Positions 40,880 through 52,364 of a stretch of DNA of 64,000 nucleotides are shown here, in pieces. Made by a program: the position numbers and the translations under genes. A model generated the notes under the pieces. It had not been told where the DNA came from. It worked only from the letters and a program-made list of their open reading frames with translations, and did not search any database. Source of the DNA: Prorocentrum cordatum (lineage: Eukaryota; Sar; Dinophyceae; Prorocentrales; Prorocentraceae); assembly GCA_963575745.1 (NCBI GenBank), contig CAUYUJ010018656.1, positions 134,041-198,040 of the forward strand. The letters are read 5' to 3'. Positions within the stretch are counted from its first letter, which is position 1. The number at the start of each line of letters is the position of its first letter.

Positions 40880-41999
40880 GAGAAGGAATGGAGGAGAAGG
40901 CATGGAAGAGGAGGAGGCGGAGGAGGAGGAGGCGGAGGAGGAAAAGGAGGAAAAGGAAGAGGAGGACAAGGAAGAGGAGGAAAAGGAAGAGGAGGAAAAG
41001 GAAGAGGAGGAGCGAGGCGCGAGGCGCGAGGCGCGAGGCGCGAGGAGCGAAGAGCAAGGAGCGAGGAGCGGGGAGCGGGGAGCGGGGAGCGGGGAGCGGG
41101 GAGCGGGGAGGAGGAGGAAGAGGAGGAAAGGGAGGAAACGGAGGAGGATGATGAGGAGGAAGAGGATGATGCTGAAGAGGAGGATGAGGAGGAGGATGAG
41201 GAAAATGAGGAGGAGGAGGAGGAGGATGAGGTGGCGGAGGAGGAGAGGCAGGGGGAGGAGGATCTGGAGGAGGATCAGGAGGAGGAGGAGGAGGAGCCAG
41301 GAGCGAGGAGCGAGGAGCGAGGAGTGAGGAGAGGGAGGGAGGCGCGGGGAGGAGGAGGAGCGAGGAGCGAGGAGGAAAAGGATGAGGACGAGGAGGAGGG
41401 GGAGGCGGAGGGCGAGGAGGAGGAGGAGGAGGAGGAGGAGGAGGAGGAGAAAGAGGAGGAGGAGGACGATGAGGAGGAGCGAGGAGCGAGCACTATGAGC
41501 GAAGAGCGAGGAGGTGGAGCGAGCAGCTAAGAGGAGGAGGCGGGGGATGAGCATGAGGAGGAGGACCAGCAGGAGGAGGAGGAGGAGAATGAGGAATAGG
41601 AGAGGGAGGAGGAGGCGGAGTGCGGATGGAAAGGAGGAGGAAGATGAGGGAGAGGCGCAAGAGCGAACAGGAATATGAGGAGGCGGAGGAGGAGGAGGAA
41701 GAGGAGGCGGAGGAACAGGATGAGGAGGAAGGGGAGGATGTGGAGGAGGCTGAGGAAGAGGAGGATGATGGCGGAGGAGGCTTCAGGAGGAGGAGGAGGA
41801 GGCGGAGAAGGAAGAGGAGGAGGAGGAGGAGGAGGAGGATAGGAGGAGGAGGGGGAGGCGAGGAGGCGGAGGAGGAGGAGGAAAAGGATGAGGAGCAGAA
41901 GTGGGAGGAGGAGGAGGCGGGGGCGGACGTTGATGCTGGTGATGATGATGATGTTGTTGATGATATTGATGATGAGGCTGCAGATGATGATGATGATGA

Positions 42000-42030
<31 letters not shown>

Positions 42031-42542
42031 CGATGATGATGATGATGATGATGGAAGATGATGGAAGATGATGGAAGCTGATGATGATGATGAGGAGGAT
42101 GAGGATGAGGAGGAGGAGGATGATGCTGATGCTGTTGACGGTGATGTTGATGCTGATGCTGATGATGATGCTGATGATGATGATGATGCAGAGGATGCTG
42201 CTGCTGCTGATGATGGTGATGCTCATGATCATGTGGCTGATGATGATGACTATGATGATGATGCTGATGTTGATGTGAGGATGCTGATGACGCTGATGAT
42301 GACGATGCTGATGATGACGATGTTGATGCTGATGGAGAGGATGACGATGATGATGCTGATGATGATGGTGATGATGCTGATGCTGCTGATGGTGGTGATG
42401 GTGAGGCTCATGCTGATGATGGTGAGGATGAGGATGAGGACGATGATGAGGATGATGTTGATGCCGATTATGCTGAGGATGCTGATGATGATGATGTTGT
42501 TGTTGATGATGATGATGCTGATGCTGCTGATGATGATCATGG

Positions 42543-42609
<67 letters not shown>

Positions 42610-42710
42610 AATGCTGATGCTGATGCTGATGCTGATGCTGATGCTGATGACGATGATGCTGATGATGGTAATGATGGTGATGATGGCGCTGGTGATGATG
42701 ATGCTGATGG

Positions 42711-42756
<46 letters not shown>

Positions 42757-43045
42757 GGTGGTGGTGATGGTGAAGATTATGCTGATGATGATGATGATGA
42801 TGGTGGTGATGATGATGATGATGATGATGATGATGCTGATGATGCTGATGCTGATGATGATGAGGAGGAGGAGGAGGAGGAGGAGGAGGAAGAGGCGGAG
42901 GAGGAGGATGAGGAGGAGGCGGAGGCTGAGGAAGAGGAGGCGTTGGCGGCGGCGGCGGCGGCGGCGGAGGAGGAGGAGGAGGAGGAGGAGGAGGAGGAGG
43001 AGGAGGCGCGAGGAGGAGGAGCGAGGAGGAGGGGGGGAGCGAGCA
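40880..43045 (+). repeat. GGA-GAT-GGA compound array, 2.2 kb
   Basis: GGA with GCGAGGAGC units (40880-41925), GAT/GATGCT (41930-42860), then GGA with a GGCGGC patch (42862-43045). The phase is largely kept, so Glu-, Asp- and His-rich frames stay open for hundreds of codons. Confidence 0.95.
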
Positions 43046-43550
43046 GGATGAGCGACGAGCGAGGAGCGAGGCGCGGGGAGGAGCCCCCCCGAGGGTAAGT
43101 CCCACTCCGAGCCCGCCAAGAGCACCGTCGAGCTGGCCGAGGGCGCCCTCGCGGGCTTCGTTTCAGGCCCGCGGCGAACCGCGCAGCTCGGGCGGGGCCA
43201 CGGCCAGGGGCGCAGCTCGGGGGGGACGAGGCGGCCCGCGCGTTTTGCCGACAGCGGGCCGACGTTCTGTCTGCGCTGTTTTGGGCAGGGTCGCCTCGGC
43301 GGGCCCTGAGGACCGCTCGTCATCCTCATCATCATCCTCATCCTCATCCTCATCCTTCCTCCTCCTCCTTCCTCCTCCCCATCCTTTGTTCCACGGGCAG
43401 AGCTTCCGAGAGAGGTGCTGAAGTTGATTATTCCCTACCTAGGCTCTGCCTAGAGGGTTCTTACTCGGTAAGCTTAAAGGGCCGGGCAGTGGAATGCGCC
43501 CCGGGCGGTTCCCCCGGCATCTGCCCCGCGGTTCCCCCAGTCCCTTGGGA
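43046..43550. other. GC-rich spacer, no gene recognised
   Basis: Unique GC-rich sequence with a short CATCCT run near 43320. Confidence 0.5.
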
Positions 43551-44035
43551 GCTTTAGCTTTAGCTTTAGCTACAGCTTTAGCTTTAGCTTAGCTTTAGCT
43601 TAACATTAGCTTAGCTTTAGCTTAGCGTTAGCTTAGCTTTAATTTAGCTTCAGTTTAGCTTTAGCTATATCTTAGCTTTAGCTTAGATTTAGCTTAGATT
43701 TAGCTTAGCTGTAGCTTAGCTTTAGCTTAGCTTTAGCTTAGCTTTAGCTTAGCTTTAGCTTATATTTAGCTTAACTTTAGCTCAGCTTTAGTTTAGCTTT
43801 AGCTCAGCTTTAGGTTAGCTTTAGCTCAGCGTTATCTTAGCTGTAGCTTAGCTTTAGGTTATCTTTAGCTTAGCGTTAGCTTAGCTTCAGCTTAGCTTCA
43901 GCTTTGTTTTAGCCTAGCTTTAGCTTAGCTTTAGCTTAGCTTTGCCTTAGCTTTAGCTTAGCTTTAGCTTAGCTTTAGCGTCGCTTTAGCCTAGCTTTAG
44001 CTTAGCTTCAGCTTAGCTTTAGCTTAGCTTTACTG
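43551..44035 (+). repeat. TTTAGCTTAGC tandem array
   Basis: Nearly 500 bases of AGCTTTAGCTT units (mostly 11 bases, with 6-base AGCTTT at the left edge). The array ends directly before the LINE remnant. Confidence 0.95.
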
Positions 44036-44094
44036 TTGCTACTAATGCTGCTTTCCTAGGGGCTCCAACTCTAGGTAGGGTCGCACTGGGATAA

Positions 44095-45590
44095 TGAGAT
44101 CCTCATGATGCCAGGAACATGCTTACGGGAGTGGGAGGGACGCGGGTACCGCACTGAAAATGTAGGTAACAAGTTCACTGCTATACACTTCGGATGGGGA
44201 AACGGACACATTTTAGTAACACTAGCGGGGGCATTTGCATCATTCTAGGACGACGATTTCGCGCTGACCATATTTATTCGATTGTACCCGGACCTCCTGC
44301 AATTGTGCGACGCTTTGGAGAAGTTCGAATCAAAACGGGCCTCCTGGATTTAACGGTGATGTGCGCCTACCTTCCCCCACTACATGCCGATGGACGAAAA
44401 CTTCAAGCCCCGAACATTGCGGCCATAACTGTGATGGAACACCTTCGACAGAAGGGTTGAAAGATGCCAAGCCAGGAGTACCCCAATATTGGACTGGATC
44501 TTAACTCGGGCTTTGGATTATGGCAAGACGGCACTCCAGTGGACCCCGACGAGCACCATATGGGCCCCTACCACCTGAAGACAAATGGAATATCGGGCAA
44601 CATGTTCTAGGACATGCTCTTGGATCTTGATATGATGGCCCCAGGAACTGTCTCAATGGCGTCAGGACCCACATACTCTGGCCCTCATGGAAACAAGTCC
44701 ACGTTGGACATGTTCGCGATCCCCACGGGCCTTGGACCAGGAGTTCAACAATGCAGAGTTGCTTGGAGAGCAGGCCAAGCCCTGCAACTCATCCCGAAGA
44801 ACACCCCTAGAGACCACCTACCAGTGCTCCTAGTGTTCCTCAACGAGTCCATTGTGATAATCCCCATTCAACAACGTCCCAGATGGGACCACCGAAAAAT
44901 AGCGGATGCTCTCCACGCAGGTTCTGGCAAAGACGAATTGCATTGAGACCTTCAAACAACCATGCAGAATCAGGCCCATGTTTTTCGCGGGTTGCATACA
45001 CGCCAACCGCTATTATGACAAATGGGCGGCAACGGTACAAGAGATTGGACTGGATCATTTCGTAGTTGCTGCCCGCCCAGTTGATTCAGCAGAACGCAGA
45101 CATCAACACTGCAGATTGGATTTTGCACAAAAGCGAAAGCTTCTACGCCTAGAAGCTGCATTCTATGTTTCGATATATGGCGCCGCCCCAGACTGCGGGG
45201 ACGAACGTCTGGAAACATTTCAGAACATCAAGCGCCTCACACATCAATTAAGACAGCGTGGGCGGCTCCGACGAGCCCAACATCGGAACCGACTCCACGA
45301 AGAACTACGAGAGGCTCGGGCAGCTGGACAACAGGCCGAGGTTCACAAGATTGCTAGACTTCTATCGGGCAGGTCCACTGTTGTGAAGAACAGAAAATAC
45401 AATGCCATCGCTGCCTACCGCCCCACCCGGGTCGAACTCCGCGAACACCTTGAACGCCCAGGCCCCGAAGGAGGGATGGAAGCCGCATACGCGCCCAACC
45501 TGCAGCAGATGTTGAGCAGCGTCCCCGAGGAGGAGGCAATCAGTTGAATGCGAAAACAAAAGATGGAGCTGCCCGCCGAAGTGATGACCA
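44095..45590 (+). pseudogene. LINE endonuclease region, broken
   Basis: Relic of a non-LTR retrotransposon ORF2 covering the APE-type endonuclease and part of the linker to reverse transcriptase. The main frame (44194-44943) shows GGICIILGRRFRADHIYSIV, LLDLTVMCAYLPP, the DLNSGFG box, GPHGNKSTLDMFAIP and the RDHLPVL His box, in the usual order. It is broken by in-frame TGA (44458) and TAG (44608). The N-terminal part (CLREWEGRGYRTENVGNKF) lies in another frame just upstream. A further one-base change near 44905 moves the sense to the frame 44906-45547, a charged helical linker ending SSVPEEEAIS. No reverse transcriptase follows before the GGA array, so the copy is 5' and 3' truncated. Confidence 0.8.
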
Positions 45591-45711
45591 TACAGATGAT
45601 TTGGGGGTTGCGTAAAGCTAAACGGCGCAGGCGTGGACCATCATAGAGTGTACCCTCAGAGTTGGCGCTGGCGGTCCTCGCTCGCGCGACGCGCCCTCGC
45701 CGGTTGCGGCG

Positions 45712-46145
45712 CGGCGGGGGAGGAGGAGGAGGAGGAGGAGGAGGAGGAGGAGGAGGAGGAGGAGGAGGAGGAGGGGTGCGAGGAGGAGGAGGAGGAGGAG
45801 GAGGAGATGCAGGAGGAGGAGGAGGAGGAGGAGGAGGAGGAGGGGAGGAGGAGGAGGAGGAGGAGGAGGAGGAGGAGGAGGAGGAGGAGGAGGAGGCGGA
45901 GGCGGAGGCGGAGGAGGGAGGGAGGAGGAGAGAGGAGGAGGAGGAGGAGGAGGAGGAGGAGGAGGAGGAGGAGGAGGAGGCGGAGGAGGAGCGGAGAAGG
46001 GAGGAGGGGAGGGAGGGGGAGGGAGGGAGGAGGGAGGGAGGGAGGGAGGCAGGAGGAGGAGGAGGAGGAGGGGGAGGAGGAGGAGAGGAGGAGGAGGAGG
46101 AGGAGGAGGAGCAGGAGGAGGAGGAGGAGGAGGAGGAGGGGAGAT
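45712..46145 (+). repeat. (GGA)n array
   Basis: GGA microsatellite with GGCGGAGGC and GGGAGGGAGG patches. Glu-, Arg-, Gly- and Pro-rich frames are by-products. Confidence 0.95.
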
Positions 46146-46229
46146 GCAATATGCGGACTGGCGCCGCCGCTGGGGGCAGCCGCGTGCTTCGCGCTCGCAT
46201 GCTGAGCGTTTCTCGTTTCTGTCATGAGT

Positions 46230-47400
46230 CATGAAAATTGCCTTTCCCTGGCCTTCGGCCCCCTCCGCCTGACCCAGCGATCCGCGTGAGAGGGGCGCGC
46301 CGAAAACCTCTAATTTTCGACGGCCTCCGAGCGCGCTCATTGGCCCATGGCCCATGGGCCCATTGGCCCACTGGCCCATTGGCCCACTGGCCCATTGGCC
46401 CATTGGCCCATTGGCTCATTGCCAATTGGCCAGTGGCCCATTGGTCCATTGGTCATGAGCTATGAGCCATTGTACATTAGCCGTTAGCCATTGGCCATTG
46501 GCCATTGGTTCGGTTATATGCTATATTCGGAGGCCTTCGGCCCCGTCCGCCTGACCTCGCGATCCTTCTGAGGGGTGCGCCGAACTTCTCGGGTTCTCGG
46601 TGGCTTCCTAGCGCCTCCGTGACCCATGGGCCAAGGCCCATGGGCCCATGGGCCATGGATTCCGTTGTAGTCGGGGGCGTTGGACCCCGTCCGCTTGACC
46701 GCCCGATCGGCGTGAAGCGTGCGCCGGAACTTCCGCGGTTCTCGGCGGCCTCCCAGGGCCCCCATTGGCTATTGGGTTTCGTTGCGCTCGGAGGCCTTCG
46801 GCCCCGTCCGCCCGACCCCGCGATCCGCGTGAGGGGAGCGCCGAAACCCTTGCGGTATTCGGCGGCCCCCCAGGGCCCCCACTGGGTCTGTTGCGCTCGA
46901 AGGCTTTCGGCCCCATCAGCCTGACCCCGCGATCCGCGTGAGGGGCGCGCCGACACCTCTGCGGTGACATTCGGAAGCTTTCGGCCCCGTCGGCCGGGCC
47001 CCCGCAGTCCACGCGAGGGGCGCGCCGAAACCTCCGCGGTTCTCGGTGGCACCCAGGGCCCCGAGCACCAAACAGTTTGGTTTTGCTACATTCGGGGGCC
47101 GTCGGCCCCGTCCGCCTGGCCCCTCGGCCCGCGAAAAAGAGGCGCGCCGAAGCTGACGCGGCACTCGGAGGCTCGCAGCTGCCTTCGGGGGCCTCGGGCC
47201 CCGTCCGCCTGACCTCGCGATCCGCGCGATGGGCTCGCCGAACCCCCAGCGGTTCTCGGGGGCCTTCGGATTCCGTTGCCTTCGGGCGCCCTCGGCCCCG
47301 CCCGCCTGACGCCGCGATCCGCGCGAGGGGTGTGCCGACCAAGGTTCCGGGGGGGTCGGGGGCCTCCCAGGGCCCGTCCCGGCTGACGCCGCGACGCCGC
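46230..47400. repeat. GC-rich tandem repeat with GGCCTTCGGCCCCGTCCGCC core, and CCCATTGGCC decamers
   Basis: About eight to nine degenerate units carry GGCCTTCGGCCCCGTCCGCC, TGACCCCGCGATCCGCGTGA, GGGGCGCGCCGAAACCTC and GGTTCTCGGCGGCC, at 100-150-base spacing. Between the first units lie CCCATTGGCC/CCCACTGGCC decamers (about 46337-46510) and a shorter set at 46620-46660. The frames give PSRG-type repeats; no gene is supported. Confidence 0.85.
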
Positions 47401-48311
47401 GACGCATTCATGCACGCGTGAAATCATGAGTTACCGCCTCTGAGAAAACAGCGACGATGACGCGTGACAGGCGTGCGTGCGCGGTGTCGTGGTGGGTGGG
47501 ATGCCGACTGCGAAACAGCGCTAATCATGTGAATTATGCTGGCGAGATGCCGCAGTGGGCTGACATTTCATGTCGCAGTAACTCACTTCGGTTATTGTCG
47601 CCGATTTCCCCGAACATGGACATGCAAAGAAATAGAAATCCGAAATCATAGTTTTTGTGAAGTTATGGTCTTCATGTTTTCTTGGAGTCGTCACGAAGCA
47701 GTTCTGGTTTTGAATTCTTGGATTTTTCGGCGGGCCTCCGCCTTGCTGAGTCAGGACCCTTCAGGACATTGCCTTCCCCGGGCCATGCAGACCGCCGCTC
47801 GCCCCCTCTGTCTCTCGCGCTGCCACTGCCTTCCGTGCGCATCTCATAGACGCAGCACCTTCGCTCCGCTTTGTCCTTCCATAGACCACCGCTCTCGTCC
47901 CCCTTGTCCTCCTCCTCATCCATTTCCTCCTCCTCCTCCTCCTCCTCCTCCTCCTCCTCCTTACTCTCCTCCTCCTCCTTCCCTTCCTCCTCCTCCTCCT
48001 CCTCCTCCTCCTCCTCCTCCTCCTCCTCCTCCTCCTCCTCCAGCCCCCGCAGCGAGGCCCGCTGGATTCCGCCGGATCCAAGGGGCACAGCACGAGGGAG
48101 TGCCGCCCGTGCGCGTGGTCCGCGCCGCCCGCGCTGTCCGCCCCCCCCCCTCTTCGGCGGCGAGCGATGGGGATGAAGCGTGACTGAAAAAGCCCTCTCA
48201 GAAGGCGGCGGGAGTTCTCAGAAGCCCCTCGGGCCCTCTGCGAGGTGTTCTTGCGTCTTCGGGGAAGGTTCACAAGACTTCTCTGAAGGCTGGGGGACTT
48301 CGAGCCTTCTG
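47401..48311. other. spacer with a TCC tract at about 47895-48045
   Basis: Unique sequence and a TCC microsatellite. No recognised domain in any frame. Confidence 0.55.
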
Positions 48312-48475
48312 TCAAGTCGGGCTTGTCCCTCTACAGGGGAACGTTCAAAATTAGGAACGAAAAACAAAATGTCAGGGGACGCTTGTTGGACTTGTTTGCA
48401 TCATTTTTGCGTTTGTTTCGGCTATGTTTCATTTTTTGTCGAGAACTCCTCTGTTGGAGGACGTGCCCGACCGAA
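48312..48475. mobile_element. MITE-like element, TCGGGC family, copy 5
   Basis: 164 bp from TCAAGTCGGGCTTGTCCC to CGTGCCCGACCGAA, flanked by perfect 8-bp duplications GCCTTCTG (48304-48311 and 48476-48483). T-rich, non-coding interior. Confidence 0.85.
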
Positions 48476-48651
48476 GCCTTCTGAAAAGACCTCCTTCTCA
48501 CTGCCGCTCGCCGCCGGCCCTCTCCCCGCGAGAAGGCGGCAGGGGGGCGCAACGGGGTGGGGCGGCAGGGAGGCCGGGCCGCAGGGAGCGGCGGAGGCTC
48601 GATTTTTTTCGGAGGTTCTCGTTGGTTCTCGTGTTTTGTGTGGGCCTCGGG
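48476..48651. other. spacer between two MITE copies
   Basis: GC-rich unique sequence. No gene seen. Confidence 0.5.
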
Positions 48652-48813
48652 TTACGTCGGGCCTGTCCCTCTACAGGGGGAAGATTCAAAAACAGTAAAA
48701 AAAATGGTCCAGGGATTAGTGTTTTTGGCATTTTTTGTCCATTTGGGAATATTTTCTGAGTATGTTTTAGCTTTCGTAGAAAATCCTCCTGTAGGGGGAC
48801 AGGCCCGACCTAA
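48652..48813. mobile_element. MITE-like element, TCGGGC family, copy 6 (best terminal repeats)
   Basis: 162 bp. The left end TTACGTCGGGCCTGTCCC then CTACAGGGGGA, and the right end reverse complement TTAGGTCGGGCCTGTCCC then CTACAGGAGGA, are the best-matched pair in the window. GCCTCGGG (48644-48651) and GCCTCGGA (48814-48821) form a target duplication with one mismatch. Confidence 0.85.
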
Positions 48814-49378
48814 GCCTCGGAGTGCCTTCGGCACCTTCTTGAGGGGCCACTTTGGGGGGCAACGTTCGGGGCCCGAAGCCTCGAAGTTCGAGGGCTCGAA
48901 GTTTCGGGGTGTTCTGGCGCTTTCGCTGGTTCTCGGCGGGTTTCCAGCCTCGGGGTACCTTCCACCGGCCGCGCCTCGCCGAAAGCGTTCCCGGAGGTGC
49001 CCGGATCGCTCCGAACGGCCGCCAAAGGCCTGAGTTATGACCCGGGAGCCACCTGCTCGAGTTAGATTTGATTGGGCACGTTGCCTCACCCAGAGGACGG
49101 CGAGGATCCTACGGAGCCCTCGGGGCGTTCTGCGAGGCGCCCCGTTGGCTTCGGGGCAGGCTCCTCCTCCCCCTCCTTCTCCTCCTCCTCCTCCTCCTCC
49201 TCCTGGGGTCTCCACGGCTCGAGTTAGATTTGATTGGGCTCAAGGCCACGGATCAAGGAAGGAAAAGCCAGCGCCCGCGCGCGCGCGGGGCGCCCAGGCC
49301 CGATGCCGTGGAGCTCTCGGATGATCTCTCTTTCACGGTTGCGTCCGATGTGGCGGGCAGTTCTGACGTCAGGGCGCA
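48814..49378. other. spacer, no gene recognised
   Basis: Unique GC-rich sequence with a short TCC run at about 49165-49205 and two GCTCGAGTTAGATTTGATTG copies (about 49052 and 49218). Confidence 0.5.
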
Positions 49379-51120
49379 GTGTCGCAGAATGGAGGCCTGG
49401 ACGAACGATTCTTGGAGATGTTGCAGAGGGAACTCCGAGAATCGATCCAACCTCTAAGCAACAGGCTGGAGAGCATTGGGCGCAGTTTTCACATGTGGCA
49501 GGACATTGCTCATGAAGGGTCACCGCCTCCGAAGAGACACAGGCAACATCAGGAGCATTAGAGTCAGGCTTCATCTAGTTCCGCGCACCCGCATCCGAGT
49601 GAGCACAGACCTTCCACACGCTGCAGGGTTCATCCTCTTGCAGCGTCGATTTCGGGAGGCAGCGAGAACCCGGCACGACGTGGTTCTGAATTCGTTGTTG
49701 CTGACAGCGTTCAAATTCCTGTCCTAGAACACCCAGAAAGAGGATTGCTTCTTGGGCCAAGCATGTTTTCAAAGATCTAGGTGAAGTGTGTGGCCAGTGT
49801 ATGGCCAGTGTATTCGCGCATTGGCAGTGTATTTCCGCATCGCTCCAGCAAGACCCGCGGTGGGGAGGTTTCACAGCTTCAGGCTTGTCGTCTTGCACTG
49901 CAGTGACTTGTGATTGTGACAGAGTTACTCCCTCGAACTTAGTATCAGAAGTTTTGCGGATAAGCCAATCACGTTATTTCAGCACGGTGGTACTACAGAG
50001 TCTGGTCTCGTGTTTTTTTGGTGCATTTTGTTGATTACGCAGTGAGGGGGCATACATGCAATGACATTGTAAATCCTGTGCTTGGTCGGATCAGCATAGC
50101 TAAGCAGAAAACCATTAGCAAACGTCATGTCACAGAACGGTGGTCACTCTTGCGATTGATGTTAATATTTCCCCCGTATGTGTTCCAGAGGCTGCTTTCG
50201 GATGCTCTTGTGCGTGGCCCGTGAAAGCGCACGCGCCAGTACAACAGACGTGCTTGAGCAATTTCTTACAGAGCTCTGGCCTCAAGGCCGACAACACATT
50301 CAGAGAGCCTCGACATTCGGAGCTACAGTGAGGAGGACGAGGACGTCGGGAACAAGATTGCAGATGATTTCATCGCCACTTCTATTGAAGTCAATGCGAC
50401 AGCTCAGGCATCTCTCATATCAGCTCTTGACTCTACGGAAAGACGAATATCTGACGATGTTTCTGTTTATAGTACGGCTCGTGTACCTGATGGTCTTCTT
50501 CGGAGACCGTGAGGAGGGAAAGTGCACGCGAACATCTTGCAACAGTGGCGTCCCGGACTTGATGACAGAGTTCTGTATTGGAGAGCGCCAAAAATTCATT
50601 TAGGCAGCATGGGAGGTATAACAACATGTGTATCGTCTGTTCGCCAAGCTGTTTTTGAGACAATGGACGAATCCGCTGCAGATCATGACGTAGCTTGGTT
50701 GTAATTTTCTGATAGCTGCGGCGAAGTCTGAGTCGGTGGTAGGAGCACGTAAAAGAGCTTGGGTTGGACAATTTGATGGGGGCGGGGAGGGAGGGAGGTG
50801 ACATAGTATTGGCACGCAGGGACACAACACGACAATATTGAGCCACCTCGCTCGCAAGGACAAGGTTATTGACGAGCCTCCATTTGTGGTGCTACATCAA
50901 TGAGGGCAGGATGCATCCGACGAGACTCCATGGAAGGAATCGTTGGATGATCTGAGGGCCAACAATTTCGAAGTTGACGGCTTTTACAGGCTATCGTTCA
51001 AGGTGGCTTTTGATGATTTGAGATGTGAGGCGTAGTCTTTGGTCCTGGCCGGACATCCGCTTGGTATTCCCACTGCTGCTGGTGCGAGTGGCTTACCGCA
51101 CCAAGCAGGGTTCTGATGGT
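49379..51120 (+). pseudogene. degraded coding region, unrecognised
   Basis: Low-copy sequence with repeated coding-like segments broken by stops. In one + frame: an amphipathic helical start (GLDERFLEMLQRELRESIQP, 49379-49561), a TAG, then a Ser-rich segment ending EFVVADSVQIPVLEHPERGL before another TAG. The same frame is again coding-like at about 50261-50701 (IADDFIATSIEVNATAQASL, one TGA, then LQQWRPGLDDRVLYWRAPKI). A different frame reads ILSHLARKDKVIDEPPFVVL, TGA, LDDLRANNFEVDGFYRLSF, TAG at about 50810-51015. I do not recognise the family. A decayed gene or retroelement protein is likelier than an intact gene, though introns could explain some breaks. Confidence 0.35.
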
Positions 51121-51291
51121 TAAGCGGGCATTATTTGGCGACGTGCGCCGCCTTTCCTGTAACCAGCACTGTATCAAATTTCGCCGGCAGGACCAAAGAT
51201 GTTGATGGGAAAATTCTGGGCTCGTCTGCGTATGCGAATTTAGACAACCGCGTGAGTTTGAAATGTTCGTTGGCTTGGGATATTGGACCAC

Positions 51292-52364
51292 TCATTCAAA
51301 TTGTACTGCTCGTCGGTCTTCTCCGCTGCTGCGCCGATCATGCGGCCTTTGGCGAGAGTCTGGTTTTTTGTTTTCCGCAAAGGTGCAACGGTTGATGACT
51401 ATTTTGGGGTTTGTTTTGGGGCGACCTGCTTCGCTGCGCCATGGGCCATGGGGCTTTTGACGGCTGCGAGCATTTGCTCGTACGTCCTCATCGGATTTGA
51501 CGACTGCCAGCGCGGCTCCCCGGAGAGTGCCGTCGGAGTCGCGCGCACTTGCTCCGTGTCCCGTATGGCCCGAGCCCGGCGCGGTCGTGTCCTCGAGCAC
51601 GCGGTGCTACCAGAGTGAGTCGTCCGATTGGCATGACTGCAGCATGTAGGAGGCATGCGTGGGCTTGGTCAGCTTGGCCCCCCCGACGCCGACGAGGGGC
51701 CCGAAGCTGGCGACACAGCGTGCAGACGTTTTCGAGGTGGGCCCCGCGTCAGCTTGCATCGCGAGGGGGGCCGCCGTCTCTCGCTCGTCGGTGCCCATGC
51801 CGCCAATGACGGGGTGGTTTGCCCCGAGGATGGAATTGGCGGGCCTGCTCAAGAAGTTCTGCCAGAAGCCGCCCACCTTAACCTTGTCTGCGCCGAGGTG
51901 CGTGCGGAATTCGCGCGGATATCGGCGCAGCACGCCAAGCCGCGATGATGGCAGCACGGCGTGAACACACGAACTCGCCAGGATTCGCCGTCATCAGCCG
52001 CGTAACGCCAGTAGTCTGCAAGAGGTCCATCAGGCTGCTCTGCGCGTTCTAGTCGTTTTTGGGCCGCGACGAGTTCGTGGGCATCGGGCGGGCGAAGCCG
52101 TCGTCCACGCCGCAACGCGCCAAGTATTGCAGCCGTTGGGCGCTCATGGTGTCCTGTCACCAGGCCAGCAGGTGATTACCTAACAGTTGGGATATTGTCG
52201 GCGGCGGGCCAGCAACCATCGCCGCGGCGTCGACCTCCTGCGCGGCCGTCTGTTGCAGCCAACAGCTTCGGCGGCGCGGTGGAGTCGACGCTTCGGGCGC
52301 CCGCGGAGGCTCCGACATGGCTGAGGTCTGAGCCAGAAGCTGGGGTCTGAGCCAAAACTGTCAT
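51292..52364 (-). pseudogene. degraded minus-strand coding region, unrecognised
   Basis: Two minus-strand frames in succession look coding. From 52364: MTVLAQTPASGSDLSHVGAS, an in-frame TAA near 52176, then AAILGALRRGRRLRPPDAHE and KRLERAEQPDGPLADYWRYA. From about 51957 in the next frame: KVKVGGFWQNFLSRPANSIL, GANHPVIGGMGTDERETAAP, a TGA near 51607, then ALAVVKSDEDVRANARSRQK. The composition is non-repetitive and Ala-rich. The family is not recognised. Two stops and one frame change suggest a broken gene facing the degraded region at 49.4-51.1 kb. Confidence 0.35.

Noticed and set aside
43551-44035. Telomeric repeat
   Set aside because: The unit is TTTAGCTTAGC, not TTTAGGG or TTAGGG, it is internal and has variable units.
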